Origin: Haladaptatus paucihalophilus DX253
GTDB lineage: Archaea; Halobacteriota; Halobacteria; Halobacteriales; Haladaptataceae
Direction: 5' to 3'
Assembly: GCF_000376445.1 (NCBI RefSeq)
Contig: NZ_AQXI01000001.1
Span: forward strand, 1,086,962-1,150,961
Length of the DNA: 64,000 nucleotides
The notes beneath the pieces are model-generated. The model had not been told where the DNA came from. It made no database searches and saw only the letters and a program-made list of their open reading frames with translations. This document shows, piece by piece, positions 1 through 8,670 of the stretch; within the stretch, counting starts at the first letter, position 1, and every line of letters starts with the position of its first letter. The position numbers and the translations under genes are program-made.

Positions 1-278
1 GAATCCTCCGTAGTGCGCAGCGTGAGCGCGCCCTCGTCGATGAGGTCGGCGGCGTTGCTGGCGATGATGAAGTCTTCCATGACGTCTTTGAGGATACCTT
101 CGTCCGCGAGCATACGCATCTCGGGGAGGTCGCCTTCGTACTCCGTCGCGGCATCGATAAGGTCTTCAATCGCGCTCGCGGATGGATTCACGACGAGCAT
201 GACGTCGGGGCCTTGATCGATCACCGTCTGAAGGATCTCGTGGACGCTTTGGTTCAAGAGGTTCGATTTTGTTTCCAT
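1..278 (-). CDS. TbsP-like transcriptional regulator (DUF5821 family), 3' part outside window
   Basis: Only the N-terminal 92 or so residues are in the window; the gene runs off the left edge. The protein starts METKSNLLNQSVHEILQTV and continues with a segment that places a bound-state pocket (VMLVVNPSASAIEDLI) ahead of LADEGILKDVMEDFIIASNAADLIDEG. From memory this matches the haloarchaeal TbsP/DUF5821 regulators, which carry a C-terminal winged helix that would lie off-window. The ATG at 276-278 is preceded on the minus strand by an AT-rich TATA-like box at 301-313. Family call is from recall, so moderate confidence. Confidence 0.6.
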   Translation of the reverse strand, partial: METKSNLLNQSVHEILQTVIDQGPDVMLVVNPSASAIEDLIDAATEYEGDLPEMRMLADEGILKDVMEDFIIASNAADLIDEGALTLRTTED

Positions 279-300
279 AGTGAGACGGACGAGATTCATC

Positions 301-313
301 TATTTAATTTTAA
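301..313 (-). promoter_or_regulatory. TATA-like box of the TbsP-like gene
   Basis: The minus strand reads TTAAAATTAAATA here, 23-35 bases before the ATG. That is the usual position for a haloarchaeal TATA box with a very short or absent leader. The rest of 279-613 is AT-rich intergenic DNA in which I see no other gene. Confidence 0.5.
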
Positions 314-613
314 CGTTCGAAATCAACGGAAATCATAGGTTATGTAGTATGAACAATTAGTCAACGTCGTAATTATAACCGGCTATTTTGTATAATACCA
401 CCCTGAAGTCCGAAATCTCTTCAGTGAACGTGAATTTCTGAGCTTCGCCGCGAGAGTGTCCAGAACGCACAATATCGGCCTCTTTTCCGTCCGTCAAGCG
501 TTGCCGAACGACGATAACGGCATAATTCCGTCGAGTAAGACCTAATTACCAATTCCATATTGCGTGAACAGTCCGAAAGAATGAAGTAAGAATGTGAAGT
601 ATCAACATGCGAC

Positions 614-754
614 ATGCGGGATAAAATCCACCAGTGGCTTACGGAACATCCACGGACGATCAGCGCAGCATTCGGCCTCATGTTCGTAACGACTGTCTAT
701 TCCGGAGGAATCTTTTCACCGTTAATAAGCGGTGCGGGCAGCGCAGGTCCCTAA
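614..754 (+). CDS. 46-residue single-span membrane microprotein (DUF7503-like)
   Basis: The product is MRDKIHQWLTEHPRTISAAF followed by a hydrophobic segment and the end SGAGSAGP. The pattern is a charged start, an HPRxI/NPRxI motif, one membrane span (about residues 15-37) and a small glycine-rich tail ending in GP. From memory this is the signature of a family of haloarchaeal microproteins annotated DUF7503; function unknown. The TAA stop at 752-754 overlaps by two bases the TAG stop (751-753) of the convergent CHAT protease gene. A paired function is possible (inference only). Confidence 0.6.
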   Translation: MRDKIHQWLTEHPRTISAAFGLMFVTTVYSGGIFSPLISGAGSAGP

Positions 755-2844
755 TCGAGAAGCGATACTAATTCGGCCGACCAGTACAGCTCACCGTCAA
801 ACACAACCGGTATTTCTGCGTGATGAAGGTAGGATTTGAGTTCATCGGAATGGAGTGAGAATACTGCGTCGTTCCCGGCTAGATATCCCGTATTGCTGCT
901 CTTTAAGTATGGTTGGAAGTAGCCACCGGGCAACCGCTCGGTCATCAAATCACACGACAAATGGAATCTGTCTTCGTCCAGTCGCGTTAACTTTCCAACC
1001 ACTGGGAAGAAGCTAGCACACTGCGTCAACTGGTGTGTCCCGTCGCCGACGACGGCATAATCCTTGTTCATCATGATCCGCCGACGAGCGATTTGGAGCG
1101 CTCGCTGAATGCTGAATCCGTTAATCAACAGCCGTGCAAAGGAAACGCCGACTTTTCCCGCCTGTTTGTTCAGCACCTTGTTGAACGTCACCGCACCCGC
1201 GACGCTCCCTTTTCTGACCAACTCCATTCCCTCGTGGTAGGAGCCACAGGCGTTCAGAAAGAAGGTCTGGACGTTACTCTCCTCGATGCTCGAAACCGGG
1301 AGATTACCGTCCGTACAGCGTAGTCCCGACTCCTCACAGTGACCGATGTAGTGGACGAAATCGCACGGACTTTCGAGCGTCTCGGCGAGTTCGGCGCGCG
1401 AAAGATGTTCACGGACCGTTACGTCGATAGGCAACTCCTCGGACCGCTCCATGTATATCTCTGCCACGTCCTCGTGTTCGTCGCCCATCATCTCGTCGTT
1501 CAGTATCAGCGTCACGTCGATGTCGCCGTTCGACCGGTCGAAGTACTTGAAGCGATTTTCGTAGGCGGTCACGTCGGTCTTGAACACGTCGATGGGAACG
1601 CCGTTCGCCAACCAACCGTGAACCTGTCCCTGTTGTAACTCCGGTTTGACCCGCTCGACCGAGGAAACGGTCTCCGACGCTCGATACGAACCACCGGCGG
1701 CAGCCACTTCCGGTGCTCGTTGCCCATCGCGGTAGAAGTCACCGAGGGAGGCGTCGAGTAGTTCGTCGCGCTCCAACGGGGTCGATTTCGGGAGGTAGAC
1801 GGCGCTCAAATTGGCGAGCAGGTACGGGAGCGCCGAGATGTTCTCCACCGAGGGTTCGACGTACATCGCCAGATGCCACTCGGGGAGGTCGTCGTCGATT
1901 CGCGCGAAATCGAGGAGGTCGTACTCGACGAACTGCTCACCCGGGGTGGCCTCGTAGGTCGCCGCCGCGTCGATGTCGAGTTCGTCCAACAGGGATAGTT
2001 CCGCGAGGTCCCAACTGTGCGGCCCGGCGTTCCGAACGAGACAGTCCAAAAAGAATACCCGTCGAAGCATATCCGCGACCTCGGTTTGATACGACGGAAG
2101 CGAACTGAAGTGATACGTGAAGTTGGTTTCCGGCACCGAGAGCATCGGTGCATCGCGCTCCTCGACGTGAACGTCCGCTTGCAAATAGAAGGCGAGCGGT
2201 GCGGTGACGAACGCCGTCGCCAAGTCGTCGGGAATCCGCATCTCGATTCCACTGTCCTTTCTCTCCTCGCGCACCGGGTCCGGGATGTGTAACTCCTCGC
2301 CGACTTCGAACCGCGGCGGATGTCCGCGGAGGGTCGGATACGACCTGTCCGGGCCGGTCGTCTTGTGCGACGAAGCGGCGTACGAAATCGCGGTCGCTAC
2401 CCCCTCGACGGTCGGCGGGACGGTTATCGTATCGACGGGAACTTCGTGATGGCTCCGAAAGCCGAGCGTAATCGGAATCCGCTCGTGGAAATCGATGATT
2501 AACGTCTCAAAATCGTCAGTTTTGTAGACTCTTGCTGGGCCAGAAAATCGGAGATACGTCTTGATGTTCCCGTGAATATTTGCGAGGTACTCTCCCGTGG
2601 AAAGCTCGAGGGGTTCGGTGTCGTTACCGTGTTTGTACTGCTCCCCCGTCTCGACGTTCGTGATGTTTACCAAACTCGGAGGAAAGGAAAGTCGGGACGC
2701 ACGACCGGAGACCGATACGTCTATCGGACGGTCGATAGCTTTCGCTCCGCCACCGGATTCCCAATCGGACGCACCGATGGTAACGCCGGTTTTCGTCCGG
2801 TCGAACGCACGAACCCCTGTTTCCGTCTCCTCCCATTCGATCAT
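751..2844 (-). CDS. CHAT-domain (caspase-like) cysteine protease, 697 aa
   Basis: The C-terminal third carries the two hallmarks of the CHAT/caspase peptidase fold: a His at the end of a hydrophobic strand (CDFVHYIGHC, His502) and a Cys after the next one (TFFLNACGS, Cys533). These are followed by the typical GSVAGAVTFNKVLN segment and the helix GVSFARLLINGFSIQRALQIARRR. Residues 1-420 are acidic, without a signal peptide or obvious membrane span, and I recognise no domain there; they are likely a sensor or substrate-binding region. CHAT proteases in other prokaryotes act in programmed responses and defence by cleaving partner proteins. No TPRs or effector genes are adjacent. The only close partner is the convergent 46-residue membrane microprotein. 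Catalytic assignment is good; the biological role is unknown. Confidence 0.75.
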   Translation of the reverse strand: MIEWEETETGVRAFDRTKTGVTIGASDWESGGGAKAIDRPIDVSVSGRASRLSFPPSLVNITNVETGEQYKHGNDTEPLELSTGEYLANIHGNIKTYLRFSGPARVYKTDDFETLIIDFHERIPITLGFRSHHEVPVDTITVPPTVEGVATAISYAASSHKTTGPDRSYPTLRGHPPRFEVGEELHIPDPVREERKDSGIEMRIPDDLATAFVTAPLAFYLQADVHVEERDAPMLSVPETNFTYHFSSLPSYQTEVADMLRRVFFLDCLVRNAGPHSWDLAELSLLDELDIDAAATYEATPGEQFVEYDLLDFARIDDDLPEWHLAMYVEPSVENISALPYLLANLSAVYLPKSTPLERDELLDASLGDFYRDGQRAPEVAAAGGSYRASETVSSVERVKPELQQGQVHGWLANGVPIDVFKTDVTAYENRFKYFDRSNGDIDVTLILNDEMMGDEHEDVAEIYMERSEELPIDVTVREHLSRAELAETLESPCDFVHYIGHCEESGLRCTDGNLPVSSIEESNVQTFFLNACGSYHEGMELVRKGSVAGAVTFNKVLNKQAGKVGVSFARLLINGFSIQRALQIARRRIMMNKDYAVVGDGTHQLTQCASFFPVVGKLTRLDEDRFHLSCDLMTERLPGGYFQPYLKSSNTGYLAGNDAVFSLHSDELKSYLHHAEIPVVFDGELYWSAELVSLLD

Positions 2845-2875
2845 ACCGGTAATAGAATCGTTATCTCACTGTTAG

Positions 2876-2884
2876 TTTATATTT
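2876..2884 (-). promoter_or_regulatory. TATA-like box of the CHAT protease gene
   Basis: AAATATAAA on the minus strand, 32-40 bases before the ATG at 2842-2844. It faces away from the glyA promoter, so the two genes diverge from a roughly 105-base region. Confidence 0.45.
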
Positions 2885-2921
2885 CTGTCGGGGATGTATC
2901 CGTACTGTGCGAAAGGTACAC

Positions 2922-2927
2922 TTATAC
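2922..2927 (+). promoter_or_regulatory. TATA-like box of glyA
   Basis: TTATAC lies 24-29 bases before the ATG at 2951. This supports 2951 as the start and a leaderless transcript, rather than the in-frame ATG at 2894, which is upstream of the box. Confidence 0.5.
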
Positions 2928-2950
2928 TCCGTCGTGTCCGGGTGTTTCAC

Positions 2951-4198
2951 ATGGAGTACGACCACATCCGGGCGGTCGACCCGGACGTCGCAGACGCCCT
3001 CGAAGCGGAAGTCGAGCGCGAACGCGACACACTAGAGATGATCGCTAGCGAAAACTTCGTCAGCGAGGCGGTGCTCGAAGCACAGGGGAGCACCCTGACG
3101 AACAAGTATGCGGAAGGCTATCCCGGCGAGCGCTACTACGGCGGTTGTGAGCACATCGATACGGTCGAGAGCCTCGCCATCGAGCGTGCGAAGGAACTCT
3201 GGGGGGCGGAGCACGTCAACGTCCAACCGCACAGCGGGTCGCAAGCGAACATGGGCGTCTACCTCGCCGTCCTCGAACCCGGCGACAAAATCCTCTCGCT
3301 CGACCTGACCCACGGGGGGCACCTGAGCCACGGTCACAAGGTGAACTTCGCCGGAAAGCTCTACGAGGTAGAACAGTACAAAGTGGACCCGGAAACGGGC
3401 TACCTCGACTACGACGAGATATACGAGCACGCGGTCGAGTTCGAACCCGACATCATCGTCTCCGGCTACTCCGCGTACCCGCGGCAGGTCGAATGGGAGC
3501 GGATTCAGGAGGCCGCGGACGCGGCGGACGCGTACCACCTCGCGGACATCGCCCACATCACCGGTCTCGTGGCGGCGGGCGAACACCCGTCCCCGGTCGG
3601 CGTGGCCGATTTCGTCACCGGGTCGACGCACAAGACCATCCGCTCTGGTCGCGGCGGCATCATCATGTGCGACGAGGAGTACGCGGATGCCGTCGATTCG
3701 GCGGTCATCCCCGGTATGCAGGGCGGTCCGCTCATGCACAACATCGCGGGCAAGGCGGTCGGATTCAAGGAGGCGCTCGACCCCGAGTTCGAAGAGTACG
3801 CCGCCCAGACCGTCGAGAACGCGAAGGTACTGGCCGAGACGTTCCAGAACCACGGCTTCGGCCTCGTCTCCGGCGGCACGGATACCCACCTCGTACTCGT
3901 GGACCTGCGCGAATCCCACGAGGACGTGACCGGGAAGGACGCCGAGGAAGCGCTCGAAGACGTCGGCATCGTCCTCAACGCCAACACGGTTCCGGGCGAG
4001 ACGCGCTCGCCCTTCGTCGCCAGCGGCATCCGCGCCGGGACGCCCGCGCTGACGACCCGCGGCTTCGACGCCGACGACATCGAACGCGTCGGCGACCTCA
4101 TCGCGCGCACAATCAATCATATAGACGACGATGACGTGAAAGCGGAAGTCGCCGAAGAAGTGCAGGCGCTTTGCGACGAGAACCCGCTCTACGAGTAA
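2951..4198 (+). CDS. glyA: Serine hydroxymethyltransferase
   Basis: This PLP enzyme interconverts serine and glycine, loading a one-carbon unit on (methano)tetrahydrofolate. The product is 415 aa, a normal length. The start MEYDHIRAVDPD and the motif MIASENFVSEAV are typical. The PLP lysine is Lys228 in VTGSTHKTIRSGRGG, and Asp199 of HLADIAH binds the pyridinium nitrogen. The in-frame ATG at 2894 would add 19 uncharacteristic residues and lies upstream of the TATA box, so 2951 is preferred. folD lies 0.8 kb downstream and the gcv cluster near 38-43 kb, giving the glycine/C1 route. Confidence 0.97.
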   Translation: MEYDHIRAVDPDVADALEAEVERERDTLEMIASENFVSEAVLEAQGSTLTNKYAEGYPGERYYGGCEHIDTVESLAIERAKELWGAEHVNVQPHSGSQANMGVYLAVLEPGDKILSLDLTHGGHLSHGHKVNFAGKLYEVEQYKVDPETGYLDYDEIYEHAVEFEPDIIVSGYSAYPRQVEWERIQEAADAADAYHLADIAHITGLVAAGEHPSPVGVADFVTGSTHKTIRSGRGGIIMCDEEYADAVDSAVIPGMQGGPLMHNIAGKAVGFKEALDPEFEEYAAQTVENAKVLAETFQNHGFGLVSGGTDTHLVLVDLRESHEDVTGKDAEEALEDVGIVLNANTVPGETRSPFVASGIRAGTPALTTRGFDADDIERVGDLIARTINHIDDDDVKAEVAEEVQALCDENPLYE

Positions 4199-4285
4199 CG
4201 CGACTCCCGAAGGACGATTTGCGGCTCTCGGCCGTTTCTTTTTCCCGAGCGACACATCTAATTCGACACGCCGTGAGGTTCGACC

Positions 4286-4456
4286 ATGCCAGAACAACTT
4301 GCAGGCTTCAAAAGTGCCGACATCGTGTTCACCGACGGGACCTCCCTCGCCGACGTGACCGTCGCCATCTACCCGGGGTGGATTCGAATCCAGACCGAGA
4401 CGGCGAACCAGTTCCATCCGCGCGAGCAGGTGGACCGGGTTCAATCGACTCGGTGA
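4286..4456 (+). CDS. Small conserved-looking protein, 56 aa
   Basis: Begins MPEQLAGFKSADIVFTDGTS and ends in REQVDRVQSTR. Codon use is GC3-rich like its neighbours, which supports it being real. The sequence looks like one small beta-rich domain with an aromatic strand (VAIYPGWIRIQTE). It has no cysteines, signal or membrane span. It ends 7 bases before the next ORF on the same strand, so the two are probably co-transcribed. I do not recognise the family. Confidence 0.55.
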   Translation: MPEQLAGFKSADIVFTDGTSLADVTVAIYPGWIRIQTETANQFHPREQVDRVQSTR

Positions 4457-4463
4457 CATACCG

Positions 4464-4922
4464 ATGCCCGACGATTCGGACGTTCTTCGGATGACCGTAC
4501 GCGTAGAAGACGAGAGCGTCGAATACGTCGAACGTGATGACGTAGTTCGCTTTCCGCGTGTTCGCACCGGCGATGAAGTACTGGAGTACGGCACGATGTC
4601 GGTCGAAAGATGGGTCGAATTTCGGGCTACCGAGGCCGCGAAGGATGCCGTCAGAGAGGAACTGGAGAAGCGAGTGAATGGGAAGATTTCCGGAGTCGCT
4701 ATCGGGGTCGGTTCTACCGATGACGGCGCTACGACGGCCGTGAAAATGTACCACCAACGATGGCGGAACACCGACGGCACCGTTACGGAACCGTCGGTTT
4801 CGTTCGACCGGTTGAAAGAACTCACGCCGGAGAAAATCGACGTAACCGCGAAATACCGCGACGAAACGGATTCGTGTTCGGTTCCTGTCGAAATGGACAG
4901 CGAGGAAGCGGAGTTCCTCTGA
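4464..4922 (+). CDS. Uncharacterised acidic protein, 152 aa
   Basis: Starts MPDDSDVLRMTVRVEDESVE 7 bases after the previous gene. It is soluble and acidic with a mixed alpha/beta pattern, including a helix EAAKDAVREELEKRVNGKIS around residues 57-77. There is no zinc motif, signal peptide or membrane span. The third-position bias looks somewhat weaker than in flanking core genes. No family recognised. Confidence 0.5.
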   Translation: MPDDSDVLRMTVRVEDESVEYVERDDVVRFPRVRTGDEVLEYGTMSVERWVEFRATEAAKDAVREELEKRVNGKISGVAIGVGSTDDGATTAVKMYHQRWRNTDGTVTEPSVSFDRLKELTPEKIDVTAKYRDETDSCSVPVEMDSEEAEFL

Positions 4923-5019
4923 CACCAATAGACACAATCGTGCATATATTCGGATTTTAAATCCCAGAAATACGCACGAACCCGAATGTTGAAGGGGCTT
5001 CGAGTCGCATTCTTCGACA

Positions 5020-5913
5020 ATGACGGACATCATCGACGGACGCGCGGTGGCGGAGGGCATTCGAACGGACCTCGGCGAGAGCATCCAGACGCTGAAGGAC
5101 GAGGGTGTGACGCCGGGATTGGCGACGGTCCTCATGAGCGACGACCCCGCGAGCGAGACGTACGTCTCGATGAAACAGCGCGACTGCGAGGAGGTCGGCA
5201 TCAACGGAATTCACATCGAAATCGACCCCGAGGCACCGGCCGAGGAGCTGTACGAAACCATCGACGACCTGAACGAGGACCCCGAGGTACACGGCATCCT
5301 CGTCCAGATGCCCGTTCCCGACCACGTTGATTCACAGCAGGTCCTCCGCGCCATCGACCCGAAAAAGGACGCGGACGGCTTCCACCCGGAGAACGTCGGC
5401 ATGCTCGTGGCGGGCCACCCGCGCTTCAAACCCTGCACGCCCCACGGCGTCCAGAAACTCCTCGAATCGGTGGACGTGGACCCGGAGGGCAAGGACGTCG
5501 TTATCGTCGGCCGGTCGAACATCGTCGGCAAACCGCTGGCGAACCTCCTCATTCAGAAAGCCGAGGGTGGCAACGCGACTGTGACGGTGTGCCACTCGCG
5601 CACCGACGACCTCGCCGCGAAGACCCGCGATGCGGATGTCGTCGTCGCGGCCTGCGGCGTCCCCGAACTCATCGACGGGTCGATGCTCTCCGACGGCGTG
5701 ACCGTCATCGACGTTGGCGTCAACCGCGTGGATGCGGATAACGAGAAGGGCTACGAACTCGTCGGCGACGTGGACTTCGACAGTGCGAAGGAGAAAGCGA
5801 GCGCGATAACGCCCGTTCCGGGCGGCGTCGGCCCGATGACGCGTGCGATGTTGCTCTACAACACGGTGAAAGCCGCCGGAGAACAGGCGGACGTCGAAGT
5901 CGAACTTCCTTAG
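5020..5913 (+). CDS. folD: Bifunctional methylene-THF dehydrogenase / methenyl-THF cyclohydrolase
   Basis: FolD oxidises 5,10-methylene-tetrahydrofolate and hydrolyses the methenyl intermediate to 10-formyl-THF. The 297 aa length is normal. The active-site YVSMK motif is present (Tyr48, Lys52), followed by the substrate motif VQMPVPDHV. The Rossmann NADP-binding segment is VIVGRSNIVGKPLANLL, and the family end motif ITPVPGGVGPMT is intact. Location near glyA fits shared C1 metabolism. Confidence 0.96.
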   Translation: MTDIIDGRAVAEGIRTDLGESIQTLKDEGVTPGLATVLMSDDPASETYVSMKQRDCEEVGINGIHIEIDPEAPAEELYETIDDLNEDPEVHGILVQMPVPDHVDSQQVLRAIDPKKDADGFHPENVGMLVAGHPRFKPCTPHGVQKLLESVDVDPEGKDVVIVGRSNIVGKPLANLLIQKAEGGNATVTVCHSRTDDLAAKTRDADVVVAACGVPELIDGSMLSDGVTVIDVGVNRVDADNEKGYELVGDVDFDSAKEKASAITPVPGGVGPMTRAMLLYNTVKAAGEQADVEVELP

Positions 5914-5933
5914 TCGTCGAAGTACCGGCCCGA

Positions 5934-6650
5934 CTACGCCAATCGAGACAGCGTGTCCCGACTGCTCGCGAGGGCGTCCATATCGTCCTCGTCGAAATAC
6001 CGCGCCAAGTCGCGCGCCGCCGAGACGAGCGCCTCGGCGGTGTCGATATCGACTCCGCCTTCGAGCGCCTGTGCGCGACGGACGTGTTCACCCAAGGTTT
6101 CGAGCGTGTTCCGTCCCTCGCGGTCCACGTCGTGTTCTCTCGCCCACTCGCCCATCTCACCGTGGTATTCTTTGAGCGATTCCGCGTCCGCCAGCCCTCG
6201 CACCTCGTAAATCGACTCCGGGAGGTCGCGGGCGTCCGGGCGTTCACCCTCGTCGGCACCGCGGAGGAGCGAGAAAAAGTATATTTCCTCGTCGTCGGTC
6301 ATCCGCATCGACCGGCTGAACAGTTGTCCGGCGTGTCGGAGCTCGTTCGCCGCGAGGTAGGTGTCGTCGAGCGGGAGGAGTTCGCCCCCGCTGATGAATC
6401 CGCGCTTTCTGACGTACTCGCCCGCCTCGTCGGCCGCCCTGTTTGCGACCTCGCGCGCCGGTTCCCGGTCCAGCGCGTCGCGTATCTCGGCCAGTTCGAG
6501 GGTCGCCGGACTGTCGGTGTGTTGCATCCTGTTTTCGTCCAATCCGACGCTCTGCATGCTCTCGCAGTTCGGACAGGCGACGCTCCCCGTCTCGTAGTAC
6601 GACCACTGGGTCCCGCAGTTTTTACACTCGCGGGTTCCGCGGACTTTCAT
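5934..6650 (-). CDS. TFIIB-type zinc-ribbon protein (DUF7117-like), 238 aa
   Basis: Starts MKVRGTRECKNCGTQWSYYE with an N-terminal zinc ribbon, C9-x2-C12 ... CPNC at about residues 28-31. Acidic helical sequence follows, with SRSMRMTDDEEIYFFSLLRGA in the middle. I recall this as the haloarchaeal DUF7117 family; function unknown. The reading frame stays open upstream to 6848 but the ribbon start fits ATG at 6648-6650. It is convergent with folD with a 20-base gap. Confidence 0.7.
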   Translation of the reverse strand: MKVRGTRECKNCGTQWSYYETGSVACPNCESMQSVGLDENRMQHTDSPATLELAEIRDALDREPAREVANRAADEAGEYVRKRGFISGGELLPLDDTYLAANELRHAGQLFSRSMRMTDDEEIYFFSLLRGADEGERPDARDLPESIYEVRGLADAESLKEYHGEMGEWAREHDVDREGRNTLETLGEHVRRAQALEGGVDIDTAEALVSAARDLARYFDEDDMDALASSRDTLSRLA

Positions 6651-6940
6651 GTCCACCGATTGCGCTTCCGGGGTGAAAACTCTCACGCGCGACCCACCGC
6701 TCCCCTGACTTCGGCTTCCACCGACTTCGCCACCCCGTGGATTTATCAGCGGCGGCGAACTACGTGCAATCACCATGTCGAGTGAAACTCGCTCGGAGGA
6801 TAGAGTAAGTCGCCCCGTCGCGGCTGGTCGAGAAATTCTCGGCCGCACGTACTGCTGATTCTGCGGAGTGTTCGGACAGGTCGAACGAGTCGCCCGTTTC
6901 CGGAGAGACGACAGTCTCTGCCGAGAGCACGGACGACGGC

Positions 6941-7366
6941 GTGTCGCTGACCGTTTTCGGAGAGAAACACGACCTCTCCAGACGCGAGGCCGACCAGTTA
7001 CGCGAGGCGCTCGGTCAGGCGCTGACCGAACGCCGCGAGTTCTTCCGCACGGCCGGGGAGCACCGCGACGACGGGAGCTACGTCGTCTCGCGTCGCGGTG
7101 CCGACTCCGCCGGGCACCGAAAGGTGTTCGAACGGTTCGACGCGCTGGTGGACCTGTACGAGCGACTTCCGGGGACGTTCACGGCCGAGACGGTGGGCGA
7201 ACGGGGACTGACCGGCGGACGACGGCACATACTCGTTCATCACCTCACCGAACATCCCGACTTCGACTGCGAACTCGTCTCCCGGCAACCGCTCACGGCG
7301 CGAAAGGAGAGCGATACCGGCGACGGAAGGACGAACCCTCCCGAGGAGGACGAAGTGGAGAACTGA
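6941..7366 (+). CDS. DUF7528-like protein, N-terminus uncertain
   Basis: From a GTG at 6941 the product is 141 aa, starting VSLTVFGEKHDLSRREADQL, with a DNA-binding-like helical look and a central RYVV-like strand (GSYVVSRRGADSAGHRKVFERF). I recall related haloarchaeal proteins as DUF7528. The frame is open from 6809 to 6941 with no ATG, GTG or TTG. An ATG at 6775, about 30 bases after a TATA-like ATTTATC, gives only 28 codons in another frame. Either GTG 6941 is the start or a frameshift has split the N-terminus. Confidence 0.55.
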   Translation: MSLTVFGEKHDLSRREADQLREALGQALTERREFFRTAGEHRDDGSYVVSRRGADSAGHRKVFERFDALVDLYERLPGTFTAETVGERGLTGGRRHILVHHLTEHPDFDCELVSRQPLTARKESDTGDGRTNPPEEDEVEN

Positions 7367-7414
7367 GTTACCGGGTGGTGAACGCTTTTCGGGATGGACT
7401 GCTTCGTCCCGCGT

Positions 7415-8398
7415 ATGTCACGACAATCAGCGCCGCGACCATCCACGTTCTCCATCGTCGCACGCGACCCGGAACAGGACGCCGTCGGCGTCGCCGTCCA
7501 ATCGAAGTTCGTCAGCGTCGGGAGCGTCGTCCCGTTCGTCAGCGCGGACGCGGGTGCCGTCGCCACCCAAAGCTTCGCCAACGTCGCGTACGGCCCGGAC
7601 GGACACGACCTCCTCCGACGGGGGAAGTCCGCGAAGGAGGTCGTGATGGAACTCACCGGCGCGGACCCGGAGTTCGAGTCGCGGCAACTCGGCGTCGTGA
7701 AATCGCCGGTTGCCATGCGAGACCAGGGTATCGACGACGCGGGGGAGGAGGGTGAAACCATCGCGGCGTTCACGGGCGCGGACTGTTTCGACTACGCGGG
7801 CGACATCCAAGGCGAGCACTACACCGTCCAGGGAAACATCCTCGAAAACCGCGAGACGCTCGAAGCGATGGCGGACGCCTTCGAGGAAACCGAAGGCGGC
7901 CTCCCCGAACGGCTCATCGCCGCGCTCCACGCGGGCAACGACGCCGGTGGCGACAAACGCGGCGAGCAGAGCGCCGCGCTGTACATCGCCAAACCCCAAG
8001 GCGGGTACGAGGGACGCAACGACCGTTGGGTGGACGTGCGCGTGGACGACCACGAGACGCCCATCGACGAACTGGAGCGCGTGTTCAAAATCTACGACGT
8101 GACCCTGCTGGAGCGCGAGGAACCCGACGAAACGCGGGATTTGAGCGACGGCACGGCGGAACAGGTGGCCGAAACCCTCGCCGACCTCGGCTTTTTCGAC
8201 GGCACACCCTCGGGGACGTTCGACGACGACGAACGCGACGCCCTCGAAGACTTCCGGGGGATGAACAACTTCGAGAATCACTCGATTCCCGTGCTGGAGG
8301 ACGCGCTCGCCCGAGGGTGGGACGACGCCGACGGGGACGGCGAGGAGCGGATGGTCGATGCCATCTGGCACGGCCTGTCCCGACTCGACAGAAAATAG
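7415..8398 (+). CDS. DUF1028 family protein with C-terminal peptidoglycan-binding-like domain
   Basis: Residues 8-220 carry the DUF1028 pattern of an Ntn-hydrolase-like fold: STFSIVARDPEQDAVGVAVQSKF, AVATQSFANVAYG and GEQSAALYIAKPQGGY. The C-terminal part, about residues 240-327, resembles the putative peptidoglycan-binding domain often fused to DUF1028 (AETLADLGFFDGTPSGTFDDDERDALEDFRG). In archaea this repeat cannot bind murein and its ligand is unknown. Start taken at ATG 7415; an upstream in-frame ATG at 7394 adds seven residues. Confidence 0.8.
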   Translation: MSRQSAPRPSTFSIVARDPEQDAVGVAVQSKFVSVGSVVPFVSADAGAVATQSFANVAYGPDGHDLLRRGKSAKEVVMELTGADPEFESRQLGVVKSPVAMRDQGIDDAGEEGETIAAFTGADCFDYAGDIQGEHYTVQGNILENRETLEAMADAFEETEGGLPERLIAALHAGNDAGGDKRGEQSAALYIAKPQGGYEGRNDRWVDVRVDDHETPIDELERVFKIYDVTLLEREEPDETRDLSDGTAEQVAETLADLGFFDGTPSGTFDDDERDALEDFRGMNNFENHSIPVLEDALARGWDDADGDGEERMVDAIWHGLSRLDRK

Positions 8399-8484
8399 CG
8401 CGACGAAACCGGGTGGCGGCGTTTCGACCGACGACCGTTATCGCGCCGACACGCATAACCGACAGAACCACGAAACGACGCGAT

Positions 8485-8631
8485 ATGCGCGACGAAGAAG
8501 AGATCCGCGAGCAGTACGAGTTCCTCAAAGAACAGCTCGAAAGCGACGATATGAACCACCAAGGAATCCGAGAGATGTTTACGCACTACAAGCGGGCGTT
8601 GGGGTGGACGCTGGAAGAGGAGTACATCTAA
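8485..8631 (+). CDS. Small charged helical protein, 48 aa
   Basis: The product MRDEEEIREQYEFLKEQLES... ends ALGWTLEEEYI. It is almost all predicted helix, with heptad-like spacing (YEFLKEQLES) suggesting a short coiled coil, and it lacks cysteines. Third positions are GC-rich and the start is a clean ATG with a leader of under 90 bases after the DUF1028 gene. Length and composition match conserved haloarchaeal microproteins, but I cannot name the family. Confidence 0.6.
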   Translation: MRDEEEIREQYEFLKEQLESDDMNHQGIREMFTHYKRALGWTLEEEYI

Positions 8632-8670
8632 CTTTTTTCCATCCGGTTGACGGCAGTTATCGAAATCGTT

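Noticed and set aside
421-681. 86-codon minus-strand ORF left of the CHAT gene
   Set aside because: Serine/arginine-rich with no coding bias, and it overlaps the better-supported plus-strand microprotein gene.
3032-5020. Long minus-strand ORF (662 codons) across glyA and the next genes
   Set aside because: Antisense shadow of GC-rich coding DNA; low-complexity RV/ER-rich translation with no motif, while the plus strand has clear glyA.
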